A DNA stretch of 64,000 nucleotides from Salinicola halophilus (GTDB lineage: Bacteria > Pseudomonadota > Gammaproteobacteria > Pseudomonadales > Halomonadaceae), in contig NZ_PZJV01000006.1 of the NCBI RefSeq assembly GCF_003206155.1, positions 589,925 through 653,924 of the forward strand, given 5' to 3'. Below, one piece after another: positions 26,260 to 35,583 of this stretch; position 1 is the first letter of the stretch; each line of letters opens with the position of its first letter. A model generated the notes under the pieces. The model was not told the DNA's origin and made no database searches. It worked only from the letters and a program-made list of their open reading frames with translations. A program made the position numbers and the translations under genes.

Positions 26260-27384
26260 TCAGCCAAGATCGAAGCCGACGCCCTGGGTGTTGACGAAGA
26301 GGGAGTAGAGCGAGTGGCTGCTCGCCATGAAGAGCCGGTTGCCCATCGCCCCGCCGAAGCAGACGTTGGCGCAGCGCTCCGGCAGATGGATGTGGCCGAT
26401 CGCCTTGCCGGTGGGATCGAAGACCCGCACGCCGTCTAGCGCCTCCGGATCGCCACCCACGGCGCCGCTGCTGCCCCAGCCGGCCCAGATGTTCCCGTGA
26501 GTGTCGATGGCAAACCCGTCCAGCGCGCCGTGGTTCTGCGCCTCGATGCGCTGGGTCTTGTCGCTGAGCTTGCCGTCGCGGTGGCTGAACTCCCACAGGA
26601 TGCGATTGGGCTTGGCGCGCCCCTCGACCAGGAAGAAACGACTCTCGTCCGCCGAAAAGCCGATTCCATTAGGGCCGGCGATATCGCTGAGTACCTGTTC
26701 GACTTCCCCGCTTTCGGCATCGATGCGATAGACCGCCGCCGGTAGCTCCTGCTCGACGATGCGGCCTTCGTAGTTGTTGCCGAGCTGGAACGGTGGATCG
26801 GTGAACCAGATGTCGCCGTTTCGGGTACAGACCACGTCGTTGGGCGAGTTGAAGGGTTTGCCCTGGTACTGATCGGCCAGCACGGTGATCTGCCCGCTGT
26901 ACTCGGTACGCGTGACGCGCCGTCCGATCGACCCCTCGCAGGTGATCAGCCGGCCGCGATTGTCGCGGGTATTGCCGTTCGAGTAGTTCGACGGGGAGCG
27001 GAAGGTGGCCGCCTCGCCGGTGACCTCGTCCCAGCGGATCAGCCGATTGTTGGCGATGTCGCTGGCGAGCAGGTAGCGCCCGTCGCCGAACCAGACGGGG
27101 CCCTCCAGCCAGCGAAACCCCGTCGCCAGCCGTTCGATGCTGGCGTTGAAGAGCCGCAGGTCGAGAAAGGCGGGATCGAGCACCTCGATATTGGCATCGG
27201 GGTAGCGAAGCGAGGGTTCCCAGTCGGCCCGGGCGCGGGGCAGTCCGACCAGCGCGACGGCAGAGAGCACCGCGCTCGACTGCAACAGGCGACGACGTGA
27301 CAGGCGGCCGGGGGCCGCTACGTTCGGTGGCTCCTGACTCGGTGAGACGACGTGCGAGCGGGAAAGGGGGGTGGACTCACTCAT
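26260..27384 (-). CDS. Tat-exported SMP-30/gluconolactonase-like lactonase
   Basis: A 374-residue six-bladed beta-propeller hydrolase. The N-terminal Tat signal has SRRRLLQSSAVLSAVALVG. The mature part carries ERLATGFRWLEGPVW (metal-binding Glu of the first blade), NSPNDVVCTRNGDIWFTDPP (Asn and Asp ligands), GPNGIGFSADE and a DGFAIDTHGNIWAG block. These match calcium-dependent lactonases that open aldonolactones. The start at 27384 has GAGAGG upstream. Periplasmic lactone hydrolysis fits with the FAD sugar dehydrogenase at 32-36 kb, although the two are not in one operon. Confidence 0.88.
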   Translation of the reverse strand: MSESTPLSRSHVVSPSQEPPNVAAPGRLSRRRLLQSSAVLSAVALVGLPRARADWEPSLRYPDANIEVLDPAFLDLRLFNASIERLATGFRWLEGPVWFGDGRYLLASDIANNRLIRWDEVTGEAATFRSPSNYSNGNTRDNRGRLITCEGSIGRRVTRTEYSGQITVLADQYQGKPFNSPNDVVCTRNGDIWFTDPPFQLGNNYEGRIVEQELPAAVYRIDAESGEVEQVLSDIAGPNGIGFSADESRFFLVEGRAKPNRILWEFSHRDGKLSDKTQRIEAQNHGALDGFAIDTHGNIWAGWGSSGAVGGDPEALDGVRVFDPTGKAIGHIHLPERCANVCFGGAMGNRLFMASSHSLYSLFVNTQGVGFDLG

Positions 27385-27509
27385 GACGAACCTCTCGAGA
27401 AGAACCGCGGCGGGTTCTGGCTCGTCGAGATTAGGGGCTGGCAACGATGCGGGAAATGCCGCAAAGGTCGTATGTCGTACAACCTGTGAGGATCGACCTC
27501 GCCAAGAAC

Positions 27510-27548
27510 GACGACTGCCCGTTCGGAGAGGTCCGACGGGCAGTCGTC
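27510..27548 (-). terminator. Putative terminator of mqo
   Basis: GACGACTGCCCGT pairs perfectly with ACGGGCAGTCGTC over a 13-base spacer, followed on the minus strand by GTTCTT. It begins just after the mqo stop at 27572. Confidence 0.6.
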
Positions 27549-27571
27549 ATGATGCCAACGGTAGCGGCGAA

Positions 27572-29167
27572 TCAGGGCTCGGGGGTCGCCTCGCCAAGAC
27601 TCGAGGTCGTGTCGAGCGCAGGTTCGGTGAGCTCGAGATGCTCGCGGGAGTGCGCCCGCGCCTCGCGAAGCAGTTCCGGGTTCTCGGAGAGCGAGTGGCC
27701 GAAAGAGGGGATGAGACGCTTGAGCTCCGCCTGCCACTCGGGGCTTGCGACCTGTTCGGGGAAGGCTCTCTCGAGCAGCTGCAGCATGATCGACGGCGCG
27801 GTGGAGGCGCCGGGCGAGGCGCCGAGCAGCGCGGCGATGGAGCCTTCGGCACCGGTGACCAGTTCGGTGCCGAACTGCAGCGTGCCGCCCTTGCCCTCGA
27901 CGTCCTTGATGGTCTGCACTCGCTGCCCGGCCGTCCAGAGCTTCCAGTCGTCGCGGTCCGCTTCCGGGTAGTAGCCCTGCAGCTCCTTGAACTGATCGCC
28001 CTCGGACATTCGCAGCTGGCTGATCAGGTAGCGAACCAGATCCATGTTATCCAGCCCGACCTTGGTCATCGGCCAGAGATTGCTCGGGGTGATCGAGCGC
28101 ATCAGGTCGGTCCAGGAGCCGTTCTTGAGGAACTTGCTGGAGAAGGTGGCGAAGGGGCCGAACATGATCGCCGGCGTACCGTCGAGAATGCGCTTGTCGA
28201 TGTGCGGCACCGACATCGGCGGTGAGCCGGCCGGCGCCAGACCGTAGACCTTGGCATCGTGCTTGGCGACGACGTCAGGATTGGTGGTGTAGAGAAACTG
28301 CCCGCCCACCGGAAAACCGCCGTACTGCTTGGCTTCCGGGATATCGGATTTCTGCAGCAGCGGCAGCGCCGCGCCGCCGGCACCGATGAAGACGAAGCGC
28401 GCGTTGACGCTGCGCTCGTTGCCGCCGTCGCTGGTGTTGGCAACGGTCACTCGCCAGGTGCCATCGTCGTTGCGCTCGAGATCGCGTACCTGGGTGTCGA
28501 CATCGAGCTGGAAATTGTCGCGCTTGGCGAGCGACCCCATCATCTGGCGGGTGATCTCGCCGAAATTGACCTCGGTACCGACCGGCATGCGGGTGGCGGC
28601 GACGGGATCCCGGGAGTCGCGGCCGGTCATCACCAGCGGAATCCACTCGGCGATCTGCTCGGGCTCCTCCGAATACTCCATGCCGGCGTAGAGCGGGTTC
28701 TTGTGCATCGCCTCGAAGCGCGCGTTGAGAAACGAGACGCGCTCCTTGCCCCACACGAAACTCAGATGCGGCACGGTATTGATGAACGACCGAGGATTGG
28801 CGAGCACGCCATCACGCACCTGACTGGCCCAGAACTGCCGCGACACCTCGAACTGCTCGGTGATGCTGATGGCGCGCTGGATGTCGACGCTACCGTCGGG
28901 CTGGGGGGAGGTGTAGTTCATCTCCGCGAAGGCGGAGTGGCCGGTGCCGGCGTTGTTCCAGACGTTCGAACTCTCCTCGGCGGCCTTGTCGAGGCGCTCG
29001 AAGAGTCGAATCTTCCAGTCCGGCTGGAGAGACTGGAGCAGGGTGCCGAGGGTGGCACTCATGGTGCCGCCCCCGATGAGAACCACATCGGCGTAGGTGT
29101 CGCCGGATGCCGCTGCTGCCTCGGGTTGGGGCAGGGAGCAGAACGTGATGCCGTGACGCAATTTCAT
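27572..29167 (-). CDS. mqo: Malate:quinone oxidoreductase
   Basis: A 531-residue FAD-dependent, membrane-associated TCA enzyme that oxidises malate to oxaloacetate and passes electrons to quinone. The FAD motif is [18 protein letters not shown] (about 27-44). Further blocks are [68 protein letters not shown] and [19 protein letters not shown] near the C-terminus. It is monocistronic, with a 24-base perfect palindrome in the divergent upstream region. Confidence 0.95.
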   Translation of the reverse strand: MKLRHGITFCSLPQPEAAAASGDTYADVVLIGGGTMSATLGTLLQSLQPDWKIRLFERLDKAAEESSNVWNNAGTGHSAFAEMNYTSPQPDGSVDIQRAISITEQFEVSRQFWASQVRDGVLANPRSFINTVPHLSFVWGKERVSFLNARFEAMHKNPLYAGMEYSEEPEQIAEWIPLVMTGRDSRDPVAATRMPVGTEVNFGEITRQMMGSLAKRDNFQLDVDTQVRDLERNDDGTWRVTVANTSDGGNERSVNARFVFIGAGGAALPLLQKSDIPEAKQYGGFPVGGQFLYTTNPDVVAKHDAKVYGLAPAGSPPMSVPHIDKRILDGTPAIMFGPFATFSSKFLKNGSWTDLMRSITPSNLWPMTKVGLDNMDLVRYLISQLRMSEGDQFKELQGYYPEADRDDWKLWTAGQRVQTIKDVEGKGGTLQFGTELVTGAEGSIAALLGASPGASTAPSIMLQLLERAFPEQVASPEWQAELKRLIPSFGHSLSENPELLREARAHSREHLELTEPALDTTSSLGEATPEP

Positions 29168-29307
29168 GAAGGTTCTCTGTCTGATGGATACGGACAGGCG
29201 CGAACGCGATTGCCCTTAGTCTAATGACGTCGCTGCGCTAGTGCCACGTTCCTGAGAAGAAACCCCTATCCGAATGCGCGTATTCTTTCCGAGCTTGACG
29301 GTAAGCA

Positions 29308-29331
29308 ATCTATTTAGCATGCTAAATAGAT
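29308..29331. promoter_or_regulatory. Perfect 24-base palindrome between mqo and a small secreted-protein gene
   Basis: The 12-base half ATCTATTTAGCA is followed directly by its exact reverse complement. The core TTAGCATGCTAA differs at one position from the SlyA/MarR-family consensus TTAGCAAGCTAA. It lies in an AT-rich patch 47 bases before the 29378 start and 140 bases before mqo, so it could control either gene. Confidence 0.65.
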
Positions 29332-29377
29332 GCCTGCGGCGATCAGCCGCATCGGCACGTCAACCGAAGGAGTGGTC

Positions 29378-29545
29378 ATGAAAGCGTTCAACCGATTCTT
29401 CTCGCAAATTGCCGCCGTTCTCGTCTCGGCGCTGCTGCCCCTTTTCATGGTGGGCGAGAGTCAGGCCAGTTCCCACCAGAGCGGTTACAGCGAGAGCAGT
29501 ATCCCGGCCGCCAGCCAGAAAGAGTCCGAGGACGAGTCGCAATAG
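29378..29545 (+). CDS. Small exported protein, 55 residues, unknown
   Basis: Begins MKAFNRFFSQIAAVLVSALLPLFMVGESQASS, a textbook signal peptide with cleavage predicted after SQA. A Ser/Glu-rich mature tail of about 24 residues follows, ending EDESQ. The ribosome-binding site (GAAGGAGTGGTC before ATG) is strong. I know no homologue. The palindrome 47 bases upstream suggests regulated expression. It could alternatively stay as a membrane-anchored small protein. Confidence 0.65.
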   Translation: MKAFNRFFSQIAAVLVSALLPLFMVGESQASSHQSGYSESSIPAASQKESEDESQ

Positions 29546-29632
29546 CGAAGTGTCGCGCGTGGGCCTAAAGTCGGCTGGTGAGCGTGCCTGATGCAGCCGA
29601 CGCTATAAGGCTCGCACCCACGGAGAATCCGC

Positions 29633-30172
29633 ATGCCGCTCTACGCCTATGAAGATCGCGCCCCGCTGCTGCCTGAGGCTGGGCGCTACTGGATCGCCCC
29701 CGGTGCCCACGTGATCGGCCACGTGGAGATCGGCGAGGACGTGGGCATCTGGTTCAACGTGGTGATTCGCGGTGACAACGATCGCATCGTCATCGGTGCC
29801 GACACCAACGTTCAGGAAGGCTGCATGCTGCACACCGATCCCGGTCTGGAGCTGCATATCGGCCGCGGATGTACGGTCGGACATCACGCTATCCTCCATG
29901 GCTGCCGGATCGGCGACAACACGCTCGTCGGCATGGGGGCGACCGTGCTCAACGGCGCCGAAATCGGTGCCAACTGTCTGATCGGCGCTCGGGCACTGAT
30001 CACCGAGGGCAAGCGGTTTCCCGACAACTCACTGATCGTCGGTTCTCCGGCCAAGGTGGTCCGCACCCTCGACGAGGCGGCGATCGAGGAGCTCAAGGCC
30101 TCCGCGACGCACTACGTCGAGCGCTGGCGCGCTTTCGCCTCGAGCCTGCGTCGTCTGGACGACGAGACTTGA
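29633..30172 (+). CDS. Gamma-carbonic-anhydrase-like hexapeptide protein (YrdA/PaaY family)
   Basis: A 179-residue left-handed beta-helix protein. Hexapeptide turns run from about residue 20 (APGAHVIGHVEIGEDVGIWFNVVIRGDND) to 145. Metal-ligand histidines appear in MLHTD, VGHHAIL and LHG, in the gamma-CA spacing. A C-terminal helix follows SLIVGSPAKVVRTL. Family members bind Zn, Fe or Co and may hydrate CO2 or act as thioesterases. The next gene (thioredoxin) starts 10 bases later, so the two form an operon. Confidence 0.9.
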   Translation: MPLYAYEDRAPLLPEAGRYWIAPGAHVIGHVEIGEDVGIWFNVVIRGDNDRIVIGADTNVQEGCMLHTDPGLELHIGRGCTVGHHAILHGCRIGDNTLVGMGATVLNGAEIGANCLIGARALITEGKRFPDNSLIVGSPAKVVRTLDEAAIEELKASATHYVERWRAFASSLRRLDDET

Positions 30173-30182
30173 GGCGCTGCCC

Positions 30183-30506
30183 ATGAGTGCGATCTACACC
30201 GTAGAGGCGCTCGATCTCGAGACGCTTCGCGAGACGTCGGGGCCCGTCATCGTCGAGTTCGGCGTCGGCTGGTGCCCATGGTGCCAGACGGCGCAGCCCC
30301 TCATGTCACAGGCATTCGCCGACAGTGGCGTTGTGCATCATCGCATCGAGGATGGCAAGGGGCGCCCGCTCGGGCGCGCCTTCGGCGTCAAGCGCTGGCC
30401 CACGCTGATCTTCCTGCGCGACGGCGAAGAGAGGGCGCGCTGCGTGCGCCCCGATGCCGTGGAGACGCTCCGAGAGGCGCTCTCGCAGATTATCGATGTC
30501 GACTGA
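30183..30506 (+). CDS. Thioredoxin-family protein
   Basis: A 107-residue thioredoxin fold with active site GWCPWCQTA (CPWC rather than CGPC), at about residues 29-37, and the cis-proline segment KRWPTLIFLRDGE. No signal peptide, so cytoplasmic. CPWC is unusual for thioredoxin and closer to some thiol-disulfide isomerase-like or NrdH-like proteins. It is co-transcribed with the gamma-CA-like gene 10 bases upstream. Its partner is unknown. Confidence 0.88.
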   Translation: MSAIYTVEALDLETLRETSGPVIVEFGVGWCPWCQTAQPLMSQAFADSGVVHHRIEDGKGRPLGRAFGVKRWPTLIFLRDGEERARCVRPDAVETLREALSQIIDVD

Positions 30507-30627
30507 ATGACACTCGGCTAGGCTCAGCCGCGACGCCGGCATAAAAATCGGCGGATTCGCGTTCTTGACCGCACCCGCGAAGGGCCGCGCCAAGACGCTT
30601 CGATTTCGATCTCCAGGAGTTTCGCCC

Positions 30628-31554
30628 TTGGCCGCCGGTAGCCTGCTCACCCTGCTCGACGACATTGCCACGCTGCTCGACGACGTCTCCGTCATGACCA
30701 AGGTCGCAGCGAAGAAGACCGCCGGTGTCCTCGGCGACGATCTTGCCCTCAACGCTCAGCAGGTCACCGGCGTTCGCCCCAGCCGCGAGCTGCCCATCGT
30801 GTGGGCGGTGGCCAAAGGGTCGCTTCGCAACAAGCTGATCCTGGTGCCGGCGGCGCTTCTGATCAGCGTGGTGGCGCCCTGGCTGATCACGCCGCTGCTG
30901 ATGGTCGGCGGCGCCTATCTCTGCTTCGAAGGCGCTGAAAAGCTTGCCCACAAATTTCTCCACGGCAAGGAGGCGAGCAAGGCGAAGGTGCGTGAGGCCG
31001 CCAAGCTCGACTCGAAAGAGGAGCGTCTGGCGTTCGAGAAAGACAAGATCAAGGGTGCCGTGCGCACCGACTTCATTCTCTCCGCGGAGATCATCGCGAT
31101 CACGCTGGGCTCGGTGGCCGCGGCCAGCTTCACCGAGAAGGTCGTGGTGCTGGCGATCATCGCGGTCGTCATCACCCTGGTGGTCTACGGCCTGGTCGGC
31201 GCCATCGTCAAGCTCGACGACCTTGGCCTCTATCTCGCCGAGCGCGGCTCGCGGGTGGCCGAGGTCGTCGGCAACGCCATCCTCAAGGCCGCGCCCTGGC
31301 TGATGAAGCTGCTCTCCATCGTCGGCACCATCGCCATGTTCCTGGTCGGTGGCGGCATTCTCACCCACGGCATTCCGTTTCTGCATCACGGCATCGACCG
31401 TCTCGCCGACGCCAGCGATCTGCCGGGTGTCGGCGCGATCATCCAGCCGCTGACGCCGATGCTGCTCAACTTCGCCGCCGGACTCCTTGCCGGCGGGCTT
31501 CTACTCGCCCTCTTCGAGGGCGTGAAGAGACTCAGAGGACAGAAAGCGAGCTAG
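30628..31554 (+). CDS. yedI: YedI/DUF808 family inner-membrane protein
   Basis: A 308-residue membrane protein of the DUF808 family, function unknown. It begins with the family sequence (M)[42 protein letters not shown], then has about six hydrophobic segments between residues 70 and 300, including [15 protein letters not shown]. The start is taken as TTG at 30628 because CAGGAG lies 9 bases upstream and the family N-terminus begins there. An ATG further upstream would add basic residues not seen in relatives. Confidence 0.88.
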   Translation: MAAGSLLTLLDDIATLLDDVSVMTKVAAKKTAGVLGDDLALNAQQVTGVRPSRELPIVWAVAKGSLRNKLILVPAALLISVVAPWLITPLLMVGGAYLCFEGAEKLAHKFLHGKEASKAKVREAAKLDSKEERLAFEKDKIKGAVRTDFILSAEIIAITLGSVAAASFTEKVVVLAIIAVVITLVVYGLVGAIVKLDDLGLYLAERGSRVAEVVGNAILKAAPWLMKLLSIVGTIAMFLVGGGILTHGIPFLHHGIDRLADASDLPGVGAIIQPLTPMLLNFAAGLLAGGLLLALFEGVKRLRGQKAS

Positions 31555-31595
31555 CCATATGTCCGAGCCCCGAGCCATCGTCTCGGCGTTGCGGC

Positions 31596-32153
31596 TCAGC
31601 CCAGCAGCGCACGTTCCAAAGTGAAGACGTGGTCGTCGTCGACTTCGAGTTCGCGCAGCGCCTGGGCCAGATTGAGCAGGTAGTCCCGGTTGGGCCCGCT
31701 CGGCCCGCGCGAGTCGGCGATCTGGCGGGCGATCGCGTCCGGCGATGCCGGGCCGAGATAAGCGGCGTTGTTCTCGCCGGCGAGATAGACCACGCCCTCG
31801 ACCTGGCTGCCGTCGTCGAAGGTCATCGGTGTGATCACCCGCAGGTAGCCGTTCTTCTCGCGGTGATCGAGCTGGGCGAACAGGCTCGGCGAGATGCGAT
31901 AGGCCATGCCGTGGCAGGTCGCCTCCTCGTCCGGTACCAGCGTGACGACGCGCCCCGGCGATTCCGGCGTGCCGCGATGGTCGTGGGAGCCCTGCCAGAA
32001 GCGGCGGGTCCAGCCCTCGATAGACGCCGGCCGGCGCTCCAGGTAGTCGAAGTCCGCCTTCCAGATCAGCGAGCCATAGCCGAACAGCCACACCGAATCG
32101 TGGGCGTCGAAGTGGGTCATGTGGCGGTTGTCGGCGGTGGTATCGAAGGACAT
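31596..32153 (-). CDS. chaC: Glutathione-specific gamma-glutamylcyclotransferase ChaC
   Basis: A 185-residue cytosolic enzyme that splits glutathione into 5-oxoproline and Cys-Gly. It shows the substrate-binding loop VWLFGYGSLIW (about 21-31), GSHDHRGTPESPGRVVTL and the catalytic Glu99 in LDHREKNGY. The start is either 32153 or the internal ATG at 32120; neither has a clear ribosome-binding site. It is monocistronic. In a halophile it may contribute to glutathione turnover, together with the unlinked GGT-like enzyme. Confidence 0.88.
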   Translation of the reverse strand: MSFDTTADNRHMTHFDAHDSVWLFGYGSLIWKADFDYLERRPASIEGWTRRFWQGSHDHRGTPESPGRVVTLVPDEEATCHGMAYRISPSLFAQLDHREKNGYLRVITPMTFDDGSQVEGVVYLAGENNAAYLGPASPDAIARQIADSRGPSGPNRDYLLNLAQALRELEVDDDHVFTLERALLG

Positions 32154-32301
32154 GGCTACTCGCGGGCTGGTGACGAACGAAATGAAGCGTGAAGCGAGTC
32201 TCAATATGCGAGCGGGCGGCGGGTTTCTCAAGCGAGACGAGGGCCAGACACGACGAAGGCGCCACCTGGGCGCCTTCGTCTGAGGGAGTGCCGGTTGCGT
32301 G

Positions 32302-34071
32302 TTACGAACGCGACATCAGCGGCCCCGGGTTCTTCAGGTAGTCCTCACGGATCTTCTTCGCCGACCAGTAGGTCAGCGCAGCGATCAGATCGGTGGGGTT
32401 GGCCTGGAAGTTCTGCGGGAAGGCGTTGCCGCCGGGTACGAAGACGTTGTGCACGTCCCAGCTCTGCAGGTAGCGGTTGACCGCGGAGGTGCTCGGGTCG
32501 GTACCCATCACCGCGCCGCCGACGTTGTGGGTCGAGACGTAGCTTGTCACCTTGAAGTGCGAGCCCTCGAGGTTGAAGCTCTCGTCGCGATAGTCCGGCT
32601 TGAGCACGTCGGCGATCTCCCGCAGACGGTCGCGCATGAACGCCGAAAGACGGTGTTCGTTCTGCTTCCAGTCGAAGGTCATGCGCAAAAGCGGCATGCC
32701 GTACGGGTCCTTCCAGGTCGGATCGAGATCCAGCATGTTGGAGCGATACGACATCACGCTGCCGGTCATCGAGAGCTTCATGTGATGGCCGTAGTACTTC
32801 TGCAGCGCATCCTTGTAGCCCTGACCCCAGCTCGGTGCATCCTTCGGCAGCGGCGTCTTGATCGGCGTGCCGCTGGCCTGTGAGGAGTGCATCTTGGCGC
32901 CGCCGATAAAGCCGTGAGCGGCACTGTCGAAATTGCCCGGCGAGAAGTCGTTGAACATCTTGCCGGTCGCCCCGGCGGTGGCGAACGGGTTGAACTCGAT
33001 GTCGTCGAAGTAGCAGTTGATGCCGCCGCCGATCTGATACGAGTAGTTACGGCCCACGGTGCCGGTACGCGCCACCGGATCGTACGGCTGGCCGATGCCG
33101 GAGTTGAGCATCAGTCGCACGTTGTTGAGCGCGTAGGAGGCCAGAATGACCATGTCCGCCGGCTGGAAGACCTCTTCGCCGTTGCCGTCGACGTAGGTGA
33201 CGCCGGTGGCGGTCTTGCCGTCCGCGGCCAGCTCGACGCGGGTGACGTTGGCGTTGGTGCGGTAGTCGAAATTGCTGCGCTGTTTGAGCGCATTGAGGAT
33301 GCAGGTCTGCGGCGAGGCCTTGGAGTAGTTCAGACAGCCGTAGCGCGAGCAGAAGCCGCAGTAGTTGCAGGGCCCGAGCTGCATGCCGTAGGGGTTGGTC
33401 CAGGCTCGCGAGACGTTGGCCGAGGGGTTGGGGAAGGGGTGATACCCGAGCTGCTTGGCGGCCTTCTCGAACATCTGGGTGTTCTGCGTGTCCTGCAGCG
33501 CCGGTAGCGGATAGGGCTCGCTACGCGGACCCTCGAAGGGATCGCCCCCCGCCTGGATCTGGCCGTTGAGGTTACCGGTGGTGCCGGACTGACCGCACAC
33601 CTTCTCGAAGAAGGAGAAGTGCGGCTCGAGCTCGTCCCAGCTCACACCGAAGTCCTGGATCTGCATGTCGTCCTGCAGCACGCCCTTGCCGAAGGCCTGA
33701 TCGGCAAAGGTCTTGAGCTGCAGGTCGGTGGGCGTGGGGCGAATCAGCACGCCGGTCCAGTGCGCGCCGGCGCCGCCGACGCCGTCACCCGGCAGGAAGG
33801 CGCCCAGCTTTCGCTGCGGCAGGGCTCGTTCGTCGAGATTACGCCGGATGGTGACCGCCGACTGCTTCGGCTTTTGCATCATGGTGTGACGAATGCCGTA
33901 CTGCAGCTCGTCCGCCGGCTTCGGGTAGGCGAAATCCTCGTTGGTGCGATCTTCGCCACGCTCCAGCGCCAGCACGTTGAGGCCCGCGTCGGTCAGCTCC
34001 ATGCCCATGATGGAACCGGTCCAGCCGAGACCGACGATGACCGCATCGACGCGCGGTTGTTGCTTAGCCAT
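32302..34071 (-). CDS. GMC-family FAD dehydrogenase, large subunit of a sugar/gluconate dehydrogenase complex
   Basis: A 589-residue flavoprotein. The FAD Rossmann motif is VIVGLGWTGS (11-20), and the cysteine cluster CNYCGFCSRYGC (235-246) marks the iron-sulfur-bearing alpha subunit of gluconate 2-dehydrogenase / FAD-glucose dehydrogenase. STHNVGGAVMG and FPQNFQANPT carry the catalytic His-Asn pair. It has no signal peptide and is presumably exported folded with its partner (35584-36318), whose Tat signal serves both. It is the third gene of the gamma subunit-cytochrome c-GMC operon. Natural substrates in relatives are gluconate, 2-ketogluconate, glucose or sorbitol; which one applies here is not determinable. 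Confidence 0.9.
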   Translation of the reverse strand: MAKQQPRVDAVIVGLGWTGSIMGMELTDAGLNVLALERGEDRTNEDFAYPKPADELQYGIRHTMMQKPKQSAVTIRRNLDERALPQRKLGAFLPGDGVGGAGAHWTGVLIRPTPTDLQLKTFADQAFGKGVLQDDMQIQDFGVSWDELEPHFSFFEKVCGQSGTTGNLNGQIQAGGDPFEGPRSEPYPLPALQDTQNTQMFEKAAKQLGYHPFPNPSANVSRAWTNPYGMQLGPCNYCGFCSRYGCLNYSKASPQTCILNALKQRSNFDYRTNANVTRVELAADGKTATGVTYVDGNGEEVFQPADMVILASYALNNVRLMLNSGIGQPYDPVARTGTVGRNYSYQIGGGINCYFDDIEFNPFATAGATGKMFNDFSPGNFDSAAHGFIGGAKMHSSQASGTPIKTPLPKDAPSWGQGYKDALQKYYGHHMKLSMTGSVMSYRSNMLDLDPTWKDPYGMPLLRMTFDWKQNEHRLSAFMRDRLREIADVLKPDYRDESFNLEGSHFKVTSYVSTHNVGGAVMGTDPSTSAVNRYLQSWDVHNVFVPGGNAFPQNFQANPTDLIAALTYWSAKKIREDYLKNPGPLMSRS

Positions 34072-34146
34072 GTATTAACTCCTCGATCCTGTCGGCGCGC
34101 ATCGAGGCGCGCCACGCAGGCCGCCTCTCGGGCGACCTGTCTGTCA

Positions 34147-35493
34147 TTAGTCTTCGCCGTCGGTCTGGTTCAGCTCGCCCTCGGGGTCGACGGCCCGGTC
34201 GAGCGGCGCATCGTCGAGCTCGTCACGAACCTCGGCGACCTGCTCGGCGTCCACCACATCGCCGTCGTTGCCCCAGGCGCTGCGCACGAATGTCGCCAGT
34301 GTCGCGACCTCGTCGTCGGAGAGGCGCCAGCCGAAACCGGGCATCGGCAGCTGCGCGGGGATGGTCGACGTCGCCGGCGGCTTGGCCCCGGCCAGAATGG
34401 TGTGGATCAACCCGGTCGGGTTGTCGGCGTTGGCCAGCGCGTTGTCGTCGAGCGGCGGGAACACGCGCTCGGCGCCCATGCCGTCGTTGAGGTGACAGGC
34501 GGCGCAGTTATCGAGATAGAGCCGTTCACCGTCGCTCAGATTCTTGGCGGCGGTGAGATGGGCTTCGGTCTCTTTCGCGGCCTGCCTTCGGGCGTCGGCC
34601 GTGGGGGCATCCTCATCGGCCGGGTTGGCCGGCAGCGACTTGAGATACTGCGCGATCCCGGTCAGATCCTTGTCGGTCAGGTGCGAGGTGCTGTGCGCGA
34701 CGACCGAGGTCATTTCGCCGCCGACGACGGCGTGAGCGTTACGCCCGGTCTTGAGGTAGTCGACGATCGCCTGGGTGTCCCAGCCTTGTATGCCGCGACC
34801 GTCGCCACCCGCGCCGCCGCGCAGCGAGGGCGCCCACCAGTCGCCGAGGTTGGCCCCGGCAAGATAGTCGTCGCCATCGTCGTCGAGCGCGCTTTCCTGC
34901 GCCGCGAAGCCGCGCGGCGTGTGGCAGCTGCCGCAGTGGCCGAGACCTTCGACCAGATAGCGCCCGCGTTCGGTCAGTTCCGGGTTGCTGGCGCTGGGCT
35001 CGAAGGTGGGGTGATCGATGAACAGCCAGTTCCACGCGCTGATGCCCCAGCGCTGGTTGAACGGAAAGCCGAGGTCGGTCTGCGGTGGCTTCTCGGCCAC
35101 CGGCTCCACGCCCTGCATGAAGTAGACGTAAAGCGCATGGATGTCGTCGTCGGTCAGGTTGGCGTAGGAGGGGTAGGGCATCGCCGGATACAGATTGGCG
35201 CCGTCGGCGCGCTCGCCCTCGCGCAGCGCGGCGGCGAACTCCTCTTCGCTGTAGTCGCCGATGCCGTTCTCATCGTCCGGGGTGATGTTGGTCGAGTAGA
35301 TGATGCCGAAAGGGCTCTCGATGCCCAGGCCACCGGCGAACGCCTTGCCGTCTTCAGTGGTGTGGCAGGCCACGCAGTCACCGGCGCGGGCGAGATAGGC
35401 GCCGCGTTCGACGGTGTCGTCGTCGGCGCCGAAAACCGGAGTGGCCAGCACGAAAGCGCTGCCGGCGAGCAGCGGGATGAGATGTTTTGTCAC
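34147..35493 (-). CDS. Tri-haem cytochrome c subunit of the FAD dehydrogenase
   Basis: A 448-residue periplasmic, membrane-bound cytochrome c. A signal peptide (MTKHLIPLLAGSAFVLATPVFGA) is followed by three haem-attachment sites: CVACH (40-44), CGSCH (187-191) and CAACH (330-334), matching the beta/cytochrome subunit of gluconate or FAD-glucose dehydrogenase. It passes electrons from the flavin subunit to ubiquinone. The C-terminal 40 residues are extremely acidic (ending NQTDGED), a halophile feature. The start is GTG at 35493, with AAGGA 8 bases upstream; a GTG at 35514 would add 7 residues. Confidence 0.92.
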   Translation of the reverse strand: MTKHLIPLLAGSAFVLATPVFGADDDTVERGAYLARAGDCVACHTTEDGKAFAGGLGIESPFGIIYSTNITPDDENGIGDYSEEEFAAALREGERADGANLYPAMPYPSYANLTDDDIHALYVYFMQGVEPVAEKPPQTDLGFPFNQRWGISAWNWLFIDHPTFEPSASNPELTERGRYLVEGLGHCGSCHTPRGFAAQESALDDDGDDYLAGANLGDWWAPSLRGGAGGDGRGIQGWDTQAIVDYLKTGRNAHAVVGGEMTSVVAHSTSHLTDKDLTGIAQYLKSLPANPADEDAPTADARRQAAKETEAHLTAAKNLSDGERLYLDNCAACHLNDGMGAERVFPPLDDNALANADNPTGLIHTILAGAKPPATSTIPAQLPMPGFGWRLSDDEVATLATFVRSAWGNDGDVVDAEQVAEVRDELDDAPLDRAVDPEGELNQTDGED

Positions 35494-35583
35494 GGTAGCA
35501 TTCCTTGTACTCACGATGGCTGAAGGAGAGCGGCACGCACGGCGCTCAGCGGCGCACGCACGCTGTGTCAGGTGCTCTCCGTA

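Noticed and set aside
33619..35523. A 634-codon plus-strand frame opposite the cytochrome and GMC genes
   Set aside because: Antisense shadow of two well-supported genes with haem and Fe-S motifs.
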